Assembly (NCBI GenBank): GCA_016871315.1
Contig: VFZE01000032.1
Span: 1-64,000 of the forward strand
Length of the DNA: 64,000 bases
Origin: Acidimicrobiia bacterium
GTDB lineage: Bacteria; Acidobacteriota; Terriglobia; Bryobacterales; Bryobacteraceae
Direction of reading: 5' to 3'
The notes beneath the pieces are model-generated. The model saw nothing but the letters and a program-made list of their open reading frames with translations, did no database searches and was not told where the DNA came from. Below are positions 15,995-24,267 of this stretch, one piece after another (the stretch's first letter is position 1; every line of letters begins with the position of its first letter). The position numbers and the translations under genes are program-made.

Positions 15995-17188
15995 TTAACT
16001 GGAGGCGTAGCGGCGCATGCGGAGCCAGCAGTAGATGGCGATCACATTGAGGGCAGAGGTCCACAGGAAATAGGCGTTGGCGCTGCCGGTCAACCCCTGC
16101 AAGAACGGAAAAAGGTTGGCGGAGAGGAAGGAGCTGAAGTTGCCCATCATGTTCATGGCTCCGGAGAGCGCGCCAGCGTTTTTACCGCCCATGTCGAGGC
16201 AATAAGCCCAGCTGGGGCTGATTGTCATTTCGACGCCGTAGCTGGCGAGGATGAAGGCGACCACTGCACCCGGCGCGGTGCCGGCGAAGCAGAGCAGGAG
16301 AAGGCCGGCGGTGGAGAGGGCGAAACCGAACATGGCGGGGAAGGCGCGGGACCAGCTCCTATGGCGGGAGCGGTATAGGCTGTCGACCAATGAGCCTGTG
16401 ACCCATTGCGCGGTAGCGCCGAATAGGAGGGGAAGAGTGGCGTACCAGGCGGCGTCGGAAGTGGAGAGCTTGTACTCGGCCTTCAGATACGGCAGCATCC
16501 AGCTGAGAGTGAGGAAAGTGGTGAAGTTGGCGGCGAAGTACTGGAGCATGGTGAAGAGCATGAAAGGGGCGCGGATGGCCTTGCCGAGTTGGAGGGGGGC
16601 GGCGGCGGGTTTTTCAACGCGGGGCGGAGCCGTACCGGGATGATCGCGGAAGGCGAGCGCCCAGCCGATGCCCCAGACAACGCCGGGGATGGCGAGGAGG
16701 TAGAAAGCGGTGCGCCAGTCCCAACGCTCGAGCATCCAGGCCATGAGCGGGAAGGCGGCAGCGGCGCCGAGCCGCGAGCCGGCAAAGATGATCCCGTTGG
16801 CGCGGCCATGTTCGGAGCTAGGCAGCCAGTTGTAGAAAGCGCGCGCGGCCCCAGGAAAGGCTCCCGCTTCGGCAACGCCGAACCAGAAGCGGATGACGAG
16901 CAGCACCATCAATCCGGCGGCGAGGCCGGTTGCGCCGGTGAGCAGGCTCCAGGCGACGACGACGGAGGTGAGCAGCAGGCGCGGGCCGTAACGGTCAGCC
17001 AGCCAGCCGGAGGGGATTTGCGCGATGGCGTAGCCTAGGGCGAAAGCGCTGAAGACGGCTCCCATGGCCTGATCGTTGAAGCCGAGGTCGCCCGACATGG
17101 CGTCCTTGACGGTGGCGATGGCGGCGCGATCGATGTAGGTGATAAGCGAAAGAATGAACAGCCAGGCGACAACCAGGCGTCCGGTCAC
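15995..17188 (-). CDS. MFS transporter, anion:cation symporter family
   Basis: A 398-aa, 12-segment carrier of the ACS branch of the MFS (hexuronate, tartrate and similar organic acids). Landmarks are YIDRAAIATV in the first segment, the signature GYAIAQIPSGWLADRYGPR in loop 2-3, EAGAFPGAARAFYNWLP and RANGIIFAGSRLG. GTG 17188 overlaps the amidohydrolase stop codon as GTGA and has a GGAG nearby, so I prefer it to ATG 17227, which lies inside the upstream gene. It is the last gene of a coupled operon and presumably imports that operon's substrate. Confidence 0.85.
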   Translation of the reverse strand: MTGRLVVAWLFILSLITYIDRAAIATVKDAMSGDLGFNDQAMGAVFSAFALGYAIAQIPSGWLADRYGPRLLLTSVVVAWSLLTGATGLAAGLMVLLVIRFWFGVAEAGAFPGAARAFYNWLPSSEHGRANGIIFAGSRLGAAAAFPLMAWMLERWDWRTAFYLLAIPGVVWGIGWALAFRDHPGTAPPRVEKPAAAPLQLGKAIRAPFMLFTMLQYFAANFTTFLTLSWMLPYLKAEYKLSTSDAAWYATLPLLFGATAQWVTGSLVDSLYRSRHRSWSRAFPAMFGFALSTAGLLLLCFAGTAPGAVVAFILASYGVEMTISPSWAYCLDMGGKNAGALSGAMNMMGNFSSFLSANLFPFLQGLTGSANAYFLWTSALNVIAIYCWLRMRRYASS

Positions 17189-17940
17189 GCGGTGACTCCG
17201 TCGAAGAGCTTGCGGGGGGTGTCCCAAAGGATGGCGCGCTTGCCGGCATCGTCGAGATCGAGCGTGAAGATCTTGCCGATTTCGGCTTCCAGGCTTTCCG
17301 GCACGTCAGAGCCGGCCATGATGCGCGACGGCTCGACATGATTCAACACCTCGCGGATGTGATGCGGCATGCAGCTGGAGAGTTCGAGGTAGATGTTGGG
17401 GCAGACGGTGGCGGCGACAATGCATTCGCCGGCGTAGATGCCGCCGCCGCAGTGGCCGAGGATGATGTTGAGTTCCGGGAAACGGCGCGCGGGCATGATG
17501 TAGAGCGAAGGGAGAGCGAAGGGCGCGCCCGCGCCGGTGTGCACGATGACGGGCACCTTGTGCTTGACGGCGGTTTCCCAGAGGAAGTCAGTGCGGGGGC
17601 TGAGCGGGTTGAGGGCTTGATATTGGGGCTGGAGTTTGATGGCGCCGAAGCCGAGCTCTTCGGCGCAGCGGCGGATTTCGTCTTTGAATTGCTGCTCGGG
17701 GATGAAGGGATAGATGCAGGCGGCGCCGGCGAAGCGGTCCGGAAAGGCGCGGATGGCGGCGGCGATAGTGTCGTGCGTGTGGCGGTGGTCGTCGACGACG
17801 GGGAAGGGGATGAGCATAGAGCGGTCGACGCCGTAGCGGTCCATGGAAGCGAGCATTTGTTCGAGCGACCACTGGCGGCCGCTGTGACGGGCGACGCCGA
17901 GGTGGGTGTGGGTGTCGTAGATCTGGAATCCGTTTCTCAT
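17185..17940 (-). CDS. Amidohydrolase family protein (amidohydrolase_2 type)
   Basis: A 251-aa TIM-barrel hydrolase or decarboxylase. The start shows the metal-binding DTHTHLG motif (residues about 9-15), followed by a VIVHTGAG strand, LNIILGHCGGG and IMAGSDVPES, which provide the His and Asp ligands of the amidohydrolase_2 family. ATG 17940 overlaps the dehydrogenase stop codon as ATGA. Family members include 2-pyrone-4,6-dicarboxylate lactonase-like and ACMSD-like enzymes; the substrate is not evident. Its place between a 2-hydroxyacid dehydrogenase and an organic-acid carrier suggests a small catabolic pathway. Confidence 0.8.
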   Translation of the reverse strand: MRNGFQIYDTHTHLGVARHSGRQWSLEQMLASMDRYGVDRSMLIPFPVVDDHRHTHDTIAAAIRAFPDRFAGAACIYPFIPEQQFKDEIRRCAEELGFGAIKLQPQYQALNPLSPRTDFLWETAVKHKVPVIVHTGAGAPFALPSLYIMPARRFPELNIILGHCGGGIYAGECIVAATVCPNIYLELSSCMPHHIREVLNHVEPSRIMAGSDVPESLEAEIGKIFTLDLDDAGKRAILWDTPRKLFDGVTA

Positions 17941-18983
17941 AGGTTGGCAGCCACCCATTCTCCGATTTGCGCGGTGGTCCATTTGCCGCCGAGGTCTGGC
18001 GTGGCGCGGGAGGGATCTTCGCAGCATCGCTCAACGGCTTGGTTGATCATCTTCGCGCCGCGTTTGGTTTCCTCCGAGGGAAGCCACTCGATCATCATGG
18101 CGAGAGAAAGGATGGTGGCGAGCGGATTGGCAATACCCTTGCCGGCGATGTCAGGCGCGGAGCCGTGCGAGGGTTGGAAGACCGCGTTGCGGTCGCCGAT
18201 GTCGCCGGAGGGGGCCATGCCCATGCCGCCGACGATGCCGGCGGCGAGATCGGAGAGAATGTCGCCGAACATGTTTTCGGTGACGAGCACGTCGAAGCGC
18301 TGAGGACGCTGGACGAGGTAGAGGGCACAGGCGTCGACGTAGCAGTATTCGGCCTTCACGTGGGGGAACTCGGCGGCGATTTCATCGAAGATCTCGCGGA
18401 AGTAGGCCATGGAGGGCAGGACGTTAGCCTTGTCGATGAGAGTGACCAGGCCGCGGCGGCGTTCGGCGTGGCGGAAGGCGGCGCGGAAGAGACGCTCGGA
18501 GCCGCGGCGGGAAACACGGAGCTGGTCAAGCACCTCGGCGGCTCCGGCTTGGCGCGGATTCTTGCGGGAGTAGAAAAGGCCCTCGGTGTTCTCACGGTAG
18601 ATGACCAGATCGATGCCGCCGCCGTTCTTCAGTGGCGAGTGGGCGGGATGATAGAGCCGGATCGGGCGGACGCCGGCGTAGAGTTCCATGACTTCGCGCA
18701 GGTCGAGCTGGGGGGCCATCTCGCGGCCGTCGGGCCAGCGGACGTCGGGCAGGCCCATGGCGCCGAGCAGAATGGCGTCGGCCTTCCGGCAGGCGTCCAT
18801 GGTGGCGGCGGGCAGCGGATCACCGCCGCGGAGGAACTCACCGGCGCCGCAGGGGTATTCGGTGAGAGAGAAAGAGACGTCTTTGAGCTTGGGCTGGACA
18901 GCGTTAAGAACGCGGACGGCCTCGGCGGTAACGTCGGCGCCGATGCCGTCGCCGGGTAACACAGCAATAGAGAAAGTCGGCAT
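17937..18983 (-). CDS. Isocitrate/isopropylmalate-type dehydrogenase (tartrate/malate branch likely)
   Basis: A 348-aa NAD(P)-dependent beta-decarboxylating dehydrogenase. Motifs in order: AVLPGDGIGADVTAEA (N-terminus), LLGAMGLPD, LRVMEL-like LREVMELYAGVRP, DLVIYRENTEGLFYS, a Lys/Asn at VTLIDKANVLP, VTENMFGDILSDL with the metal-binding Asp pair, and FQPSHGSAPDIAGKGIANP. With no leuCD nearby and a carrier plus amidohydrolase in the same coupled operon, it is more likely a tartrate- or malate-type enzyme than leucine biosynthetic LeuB. An IS remnant ends 31 bp before its start codon. Confidence 0.8.
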   Translation of the reverse strand: MPTFSIAVLPGDGIGADVTAEAVRVLNAVQPKLKDVSFSLTEYPCGAGEFLRGGDPLPAATMDACRKADAILLGAMGLPDVRWPDGREMAPQLDLREVMELYAGVRPIRLYHPAHSPLKNGGGIDLVIYRENTEGLFYSRKNPRQAGAAEVLDQLRVSRRGSERLFRAAFRHAERRRGLVTLIDKANVLPSMAYFREIFDEIAAEFPHVKAEYCYVDACALYLVQRPQRFDVLVTENMFGDILSDLAAGIVGGMGMAPSGDIGDRNAVFQPSHGSAPDIAGKGIANPLATILSLAMMIEWLPSEETKRGAKMINQAVERCCEDPSRATPDLGGKWTTAQIGEWVAANL

Positions 18984-19013
18984 GGAGGGGAGTCTGATAT
19001 TATGGCTCTAAGC

Positions 19014-19750
19014 GAGAATCTGACAGACATGGCATTTCAAGCGGCTTTCGCAAAGACGACGAATTCGGTCTTGGTCGCGGCCATTCTGTGAGCTTTCAAT
19101 AGCAGGTATCGGAGGTTCGTATAGCCGCGGTAATCCGCGACCGCTGCCACCTACTCAGCTCCTGCGCAAAGAACTCGTCCAGCGTTTCCTTTTTCCGCTC
19201 CCGGCCAAACCACAGTGGCTCGCACGTCTCCAAGTTGCTGACCACTGTCAGGAACTTTTGCTTCTTTCCCCGGTAGATCTCGTCAACGCCCATTTGCCGC
19301 AGTGCGGGCTTACGTCGCTGTGCCGACCAGCGTTCCAGATCACAGGCTTGTCCCACGGCATCCTCGAACCGCTTGGAAAACGGCGCCTTGCTCGGCAACT
19401 GTTCCACCTTCTCCGTCTTGATCCCGTAGTCCGGACAGCGCACCCGGTGCAGTTCGATCACCACTGTCGTCCGGTACTCGAAGCACGGCAGATCCCGCAC
19501 TTCCCGCTCGTAGACCTCGTGGATCGCGCCCACTCGCTGGCCGCCCGGAACAAACCAACCGCCGATTCCCTGACTTGCGTCGCACCCACCGCTTCAGTCT
19601 CTTCGCCCGTTCGTCAATCTCAGATTGGAAGACCCGATAACCGGGCCAGCCCAGGATCTTCGTCCAGTCTCTGTTCCTCCCCTGGCGCAGTATAGCCGAA
19701 AAGCCCCCTCCACTGAAAGACCCTCAAACCGCACACCCTGTCAGATTCCT
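19014..19750 (-). mobile_element. Decayed ISL3-family element
   Basis: An 11-bp terminal inverted repeat (gaatctgacag at 19016-19026 and its complement at 19738-19748) encloses a broken transposase gene. The element is about 0.74 kb, little more than half the usual size, so internal sequence has been lost. It differs from the intact element at position 1 in both termini and protein, so the two are separate lineages. It sits directly upstream of the dehydrogenase operon and may have altered its promoter. Confidence 0.8.
19037..19697 (-). pseudogene. ISL3 transposase pseudogene
   Basis: Recognisable pieces appear in order but in different frames. The N-terminal part (DWTKILGWPGYRVFQ, DERAKRLKRWVRRK, LVCSG) is followed by an apparent 2-bp loss inside the second zinc-ribbon Cys. 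The next frame gives VGAIHEVYEREVRDLPCF and VRCPDYG (a further Cys replaced by Tyr), then MGVDEIYRGKKQKFLTVVS with the first catalytic Asp. After SRITAA the middle is missing, and another frame shift leads to the C-terminal block NLRYLLLKAHRMAATKTEF. Two catalytic acids are lost. The main open stretch is 19096-19533. Confidence 0.85.
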
Positions 19751-19991
19751 GCGCGGAGCCAACTATTTTAACCCCGCTTCAATCTTGCAAAGCCATCGTA
19801 TCGTGCCAGTTCGCTTTCTTAGTATACACCCGTGCAAACGCGCCTCCCATCCAGCCATCCGTGGCCTCCTCGGGGTAGGCCATACGTGGTCATCTGGCGG
19901 CCTGTGGTTTGATCAAGCCGGAGGAATTGCCTCTTCTCCAGGCCTGGCTTAGCGGCCTGAAAGAGGCGGCAATCAGGACAGGCTGATACCG
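19751..19991. other. Intergenic stretch without recognised gene
   Basis: About 240 bp between the IS remnant and the membrane glycosyltransferase gene. No frame resembles a protein I know, and I see no clear terminator or promoter. It may hold decayed sequence left by the IS. Confidence 0.4.
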
Positions 19992-21710
19992 TCAGCGCCG
20001 CCCGGCTCCCGCATTCCGCTCCCAGATTTCATAATTACCGTGCTCCTCAGCCAGCGTGAAGTTCGCTTTGAACCAAGCCTGAAGAAGAGGGAAGAAGCTG
20101 TACACGTTGGACCCCTCGTCGGTGTCCGTGAACATGAATTTCTCACGCACCACGACGCCAACGCCGTTGCGTTCCAGCTCGGCGGTGATGAGGGGATCAA
20201 GGACGGGGATATGGCGCTCCAGGAACGAATGGGAGTGCTGGAAATAGAGCAATGGCTGCGGTGGCTTGGCTCCCAGAAGCCCGTACAGCAGCAGCGCGTC
20301 GCCCATCACGAAAAAGTTGGTCTTCTTGCGGACAAGATAGGCGGCGACGTTTTCAAAATCGCCCTTGTTGATCGTTCCCTTGAGAGTGTTTTTATACGTG
20401 TGCCATGTGGGCTCGCCCCAGTACACCCGTTCCAGGCCGGGCACACGGATGGTCTCGCGGAAAACAGTGCCCGACTGGTACTCATGGACGGAGCGGGTCC
20501 AGGCTGCCCGGCCTACGTATCCGAAAGCCGCCACGCTCCAGATGCCCACCGCAAGGCAGCCAAGACGCCCCATCGTTTTCGCGGAAGGCATGCGGATGAG
20601 ATCTCCGGAAAAGGCTTCGCCCAGATGCGGAACGATCTTCAGCCAGACAGCGAGCCCGACACAAACCGACAAGCCGGAAAGGCCGAAGGTATTGGCCGCA
20701 TTGTTGTCGGTGGAGGCCTGTACCAGGCTGCGGAATAGCGGCAGGGTAACGGCGGCGGCCGCCGCCGGTGCCAACTGGCGCCATAGAGGCGAGGGGAACC
20801 GCACCGATACCAGTGCCAGCAGGCCGAAGAACATTCCTGCCAGATCCACTTGAAGCAGATTCGGCGAAATGTTGAACGAGAACGCCTGGGCCAGAACCCG
20901 GGGAGTCAATCTTGCTTTGCCGATTTCACGGGCGGTGATCAGTGCATGACGCTCACAGGCCGCGAAATCGGAAAAGAGAAATACCCACCCGAGGAAGAGA
21001 ACAGCCACCGCCAAGGTGGCGAGGCCAGCTCGCAGGATCGCGAAGATAGTCTGCCGAACAGACGGCAGTTCGCCGGCCGCGAGAACCGCCACTAAGACAG
21101 GAGCGAAAAAGACGCTGAAGTTCTGCTTTGTGATCAAGGCAAGCCCGAGGAACACTCCGCTCAGGATCTGCCAATACCCGCGGCGCGGAGCCGCCGCCTG
21201 CAAGGATTCCACCGCCGCATGCAACGCAAGCAGGTCCAAAAACATCGCGGTTTGTTCGTAATACAACGTTCCGAAAACCGGCTGAAAACTCAGGGCCGTC
21301 GCCAGGCCGGCGCACAAGGCGAGAATCCGCGATCCGCCTCCCAGCAGCCGGACGACGCGGATGACGCTCAGGGTCGCAATCGAATTCAGGACGCATGCCC
21401 CGAGAACCGCGGCGGACCAGTTCACCCCGGCGATCCAAAAGAAAAAAGCCAGAATGTAAAAAGCCAACGGTCCGACGGGACTGAAGAAATCCTTATAGGG
21501 GATCTGGCCCTGAAAAACACGCCATGCCCCGTCAAATATCGTGGATTGATCCAGAAACATCAGCCCCTTGTGCCCGGTATGCCAGTTGAAGAGAAATGCG
21601 AGAACCCCCAGGACGGCACAAGCTGGCAGGTAGAAAGAGGTCGCGATTCCGCCCTGACGCAACTCCGGAGACCTCCCGGACGGCTCAGCGCCATTGCCCA
21701 CTTTTTGCAT
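19992..21710 (-). CDS. Polytopic membrane glycosyltransferase-like protein (GT-C/GT39-like)
   Basis: A 572-aa protein with about ten membrane segments. After the first segment (about residues 28-42) comes a periplasmic loop with FLDQSTIFDGAWRVFQGQIPYKDFFSPVGP; the Asp and Tyr-Lys-Asp positions fit the acidic active-site loop of GT-C transferases acting on lipid-linked sugars. The C-terminal 150 residues form a soluble domain (FENVAAYLVRKKTNFFVMGD; VLDPLITAELERNGVGVVV). It is a single gene with no obvious operon partner. Its codon use is less GC-extreme than that of neighbours such as the dehydrogenase operon. Confidence 0.7.
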   Translation of the reverse strand: MQKVGNGAEPSGRSPELRQGGIATSFYLPACAVLGVLAFLFNWHTGHKGLMFLDQSTIFDGAWRVFQGQIPYKDFFSPVGPLAFYILAFFFWIAGVNWSAAVLGACVLNSIATLSVIRVVRLLGGGSRILALCAGLATALSFQPVFGTLYYEQTAMFLDLLALHAAVESLQAAAPRRGYWQILSGVFLGLALITKQNFSVFFAPVLVAVLAAGELPSVRQTIFAILRAGLATLAVAVLFLGWVFLFSDFAACERHALITAREIGKARLTPRVLAQAFSFNISPNLLQVDLAGMFFGLLALVSVRFPSPLWRQLAPAAAAAVTLPLFRSLVQASTDNNAANTFGLSGLSVCVGLAVWLKIVPHLGEAFSGDLIRMPSAKTMGRLGCLAVGIWSVAAFGYVGRAAWTRSVHEYQSGTVFRETIRVPGLERVYWGEPTWHTYKNTLKGTINKGDFENVAAYLVRKKTNFFVMGDALLLYGLLGAKPPQPLLYFQHSHSFLERHIPVLDPLITAELERNGVGVVVREKFMFTDTDEGSNVYSFFPLLQAWFKANFTLAEEHGNYEIWERNAGAGRR

Positions 21711-21738
21711 AATAGAAGGGATTGTAGCGCGGCGGCCT

Positions 21739-22209
21739 CTACCCGATGCCCGCCTTGCGCAGAAGCTCCAGCAACGCGGGCTCTCCGCCGCCTCCCTCCT
21801 GCACGCCGGCGATACGGCCTTGGCGATCTATGATGAGGTAGCTGGGGAAGGCGCGGGGCCGGTATGTGGAGACGAGATTGGTGTCTGCGGTCAGCACGAT
21901 CTTCGGCTCGCGTGGCGATTTCTGCAGGTAACGGCTGACGGTCTCGCGATCCTCCTGCACGCTCACCGCCAGCACGATTAGACCTTTGTCCTTGAATTTG
22001 CGCGTGATCTCGTCAACGGCCGCCTGATCCGCGCGGCAAACGCCGCACCAGGTGGTCCAGAACTGGATAAGAGCCACCTTGTTCTTAATCGTCTCGGGGG
22101 TGACCAGTTCGCCGCCAAGCGTTTTGGCGCGGAATGGCGGCGCGTCGGGATTGCGCTGCGCCATCACCCAGCCAGGCAGACTAAGCAGCAGCGCCTGCCT
22201 CCTGGTCAT
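21739..22209 (-). CDS. TlpA-like thioredoxin-fold protein
   Basis: A 156-aa redoxin with an N-terminal signal-like sequence (TRRQALLLSLPGWVMAQ) and the thioredoxin active site WTTWCGVC (about residues 52-59). A cis-proline strand FPSYLIIDRQGRI and C-terminal LLELLRKAG complete the fold. TlpA/ResA-type proteins reduce disulfides, or deliver reductant, in the periplasm. Its ATG overlaps the TGA of the upstream epimerase gene as ATGA, so it is co-translated with two carbohydrate-type enzymes, an unusual partner choice. Confidence 0.85.
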   Translation of the reverse strand: MTRRQALLLSLPGWVMAQRNPDAPPFRAKTLGGELVTPETIKNKVALIQFWTTWCGVCRADQAAVDEITRKFKDKGLIVLAVSVQEDRETVSRYLQKSPREPKIVLTADTNLVSTYRPRAFPSYLIIDRQGRIAGVQEGGGGEPALLELLRKAGIG

Positions 22210-23060
22210 GCGCCACCTGCCGCGGCCGCGTGGACGCGCAGGAACCGCAGGCCGTCGGCCGCAATATCGTCCACCGAAGGCGCCAGGTCACGCCAGATGC
22301 AGGCCGCGGCGGCGATCTCCCGGATCGTGAAGCCGAAACTCTCGATCACAACGTGGCCGTCGTAGCCGGCCTCTTGCAGCGCTCCAAAGACTTTGTTCCA
22401 GTCCACGTGGCCGCTGCCGGGAATCCCGCGGTCGTTCTCACAGGCATGAACGTGACGGAGGTAGGGGGCGGCATGGCGGATGGAGTCCGCGAAATCCTTG
22501 TCCTCGATATTGGCGTGGAAAGTGTCGAACAGAATGCCGACGCGGGGATGATTCACTTCCCGGCACAGCTTGACCGCATCCTCAGTGGTATTGAGAAAGT
22601 AAGTCTCAAAGCGGTTCAGCGGTTCCACCGCCAACGTGATGTTGTGCCTGTCCAGCGTGGAGGTGAGCGCCTGAAGCCCTTCCACCGCCCAATCCCACTC
22701 CTGCTTCGTGCGGCGCCGGCCGGGAAGATAGCCGACGGGTGAACAGAAAGGGCCGAGGAACACCGGGCTGCCTATCTCGGCGGCCGATTCCATTCCCTGG
22801 CGGAGGAAATCGATGGCCGCTTTGCGGATCGATGCCTCCTCGCTGACGAGGCTCAAATTTCCGGTCAACGCCGAACAAAGCGTCACGCCGAGGCCCACAC
22901 GATCCAGTTCGCTGCGGATGGCGGCGATGGGAAAGCCGTCCCAGGAAAAACGGGCGATTTCCACGGCATCGAATCCCTTGGATTTGATCCATTCCAGCAG
23001 CGGAATGTGCTCTTCGCCGAACGCGGCTGTCCACAGCAGCGTGTTGACGCCCAGTTTCAT
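22206..23060 (-). CDS. Sugar phosphate isomerase/epimerase family protein
   Basis: A 284-aa AP-endonuclease-2-type TIM barrel. It starts with KLGVNTLLWTAAF and has conserved metal-binding stretches LAVEPLNRFETYFLNTTEDAVKL, VGILFDTFHANIEDK, HVHACENDRGIPGSGHVDW and DGHVVIESFG, matching ketose 3-epimerases of the D-psicose/tagatose type. The Glu, Asp, His and Glu ligands are all present. It overlaps the genes on both sides by 4 bp, in an operon with a cupin of phosphomannose-isomerase type, so a role in interconverting an uncommon sugar is likely. Confidence 0.88.
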   Translation of the reverse strand: MKLGVNTLLWTAAFGEEHIPLLEWIKSKGFDAVEIARFSWDGFPIAAIRSELDRVGLGVTLCSALTGNLSLVSEEASIRKAAIDFLRQGMESAAEIGSPVFLGPFCSPVGYLPGRRRTKQEWDWAVEGLQALTSTLDRHNITLAVEPLNRFETYFLNTTEDAVKLCREVNHPRVGILFDTFHANIEDKDFADSIRHAAPYLRHVHACENDRGIPGSGHVDWNKVFGALQEAGYDGHVVIESFGFTIREIAAAACIWRDLAPSVDDIAADGLRFLRVHAAAAGGA

Positions 23061-24265
23061 TGCAGGAATCCTTGCGCATCCGGGTTGCCCGGTCCGAAGT
23101 GCTTGAGCATGACGAGATCCTCGGCGTCGGAGCGGTTGGTGATGCGGACGCCATTGCGCGCGGCATCAAAGCTGACAAACAGTTCGTCCTTGGTCATCTG
23201 GCCATACCGGATCATCGAAGGCGTTTCCACGTCGAGCTTGCCCACCGCACCCGTGCCCTGCACCACGATGAGCCCGTAAGCGGCGGCGTCTTTTATCGTC
23301 ACGCTGCGGCCCGGAAGCACCGTGAGCTCCTTCGCCGAATAATACCCAGTAGAATAAACAACCCACTTTTCCGAATAGCCGGCTTCCGCCATCGCCCCCG
23401 GGTCAAGTACAGCATGAGGATGGAACAGACGGTGTTTCATGAACTCCGGATCGGTGTTGGCCTCCCAGTCGAGCATGTCGAGAATATAGTCGAGATCGTG
23501 GTGATGCTCGGCGGGCACGTCCTTCACCAGCAGATCCCAAGGCACGGCCCGGCCTTCCACCATCGACTGGTACATCGCAAAAACATCGGAGTTAACCTGG
23601 GGCTCATAGGTCACCAGTGAGCCGGGCGCGTGGAGAATGCCGGCGTCGATCTGCCATCCCGTGCCCGGCTTCAGGCGGTAGGCGCGGGAGTGATCCAGGA
23701 TGCCGTTGTCGCCCTCGTTCCAGCGCTCCAGGCAGCGCCGCACGTCATCGCGCGTGGTGCCGGGCTCAAGCCCCATGAACGTGTAGGGGAAATTGTTGCT
23801 CTTGAAGTTGTACTGCGGAGGGAAGTAATAGGCCTCCGGCTTTCCCTTCTGGCTGACCCGCCGCGCGAACTCATCGTTCTGATGCAGGTGGTGCGGAATC
23901 GGCCCGAGATTGTCGAAGAACTTGCACAGCAGATTCCAGCCGCCGTGTTCGGACATCACCGCCGAGCCGAGGAACTTGTCGCCGGCGGTGTCGATAGCTT
24001 CCTTGAAGAGAGCCTTTTTTCCATGGAATTCGACGTAGCTGAGCCCTTCATCCTCGGCCGTCAGCGGACCGTTGGCTGCCTTGGTTGTGGAGCAGAACCA
24101 GCGTTCGTCGATGCCGCCGCGATGCGCGCCGAGGCAGTATAGATCGCGAGGGTCGAGCTTGAGGCGTCCGCCGGGCATGAGAAAGGCGCGGGGAACCCAG
24201 CATGGGGCGAGGCGGACGATGCCGTCGCCGGCGGCGAGGGCGTCGAGGAAGAGAGGATTGGGCAT
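23057..24265 (-). CDS. Cupin protein, mannose-6-phosphate isomerase class I-like
   Basis: A 402-aa double-cupin-like protein. The zinc-site region is visible at LGPIPHHLHQNDEFARR (His-His-x-His, then Glu), with a matching second strand at WQIDAGILHAPGSLVTYEPQVNSDVF. The C-terminal part LTVLPGRSVTIKDAAAYGLIVVQGTG is a second cupin jelly roll. Similar proteins in Acidobacteriota and Planctomycetota occur beside sugar epimerases and are not characterised to my knowledge. It is the first gene of the three-gene coupled operon ending at 21739. A sulfatase pseudogene ends 3 bp before its start. Confidence 0.75.
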   Translation of the reverse strand: MPNPLFLDALAAGDGIVRLAPCWVPRAFLMPGGRLKLDPRDLYCLGAHRGGIDERWFCSTTKAANGPLTAEDEGLSYVEFHGKKALFKEAIDTAGDKFLGSAVMSEHGGWNLLCKFFDNLGPIPHHLHQNDEFARRVSQKGKPEAYYFPPQYNFKSNNFPYTFMGLEPGTTRDDVRRCLERWNEGDNGILDHSRAYRLKPGTGWQIDAGILHAPGSLVTYEPQVNSDVFAMYQSMVEGRAVPWDLLVKDVPAEHHHDLDYILDMLDWEANTDPEFMKHRLFHPHAVLDPGAMAEAGYSEKWVVYSTGYYSAKELTVLPGRSVTIKDAAAYGLIVVQGTGAVGKLDVETPSMIRYGQMTKDELFVSFDAARNGVRITNRSDAEDLVMLKHFGPGNPDAQGFLQ

Positions 24266-24267
24266 CG

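Noticed and set aside
17937-18983. Annotation as leucine biosynthetic LeuB
   Set aside because: No leuA, leuC or leuD nearby; coupling to an amidohydrolase and an organic-acid carrier favours a catabolic paralogue. Not excluded by sequence alone.
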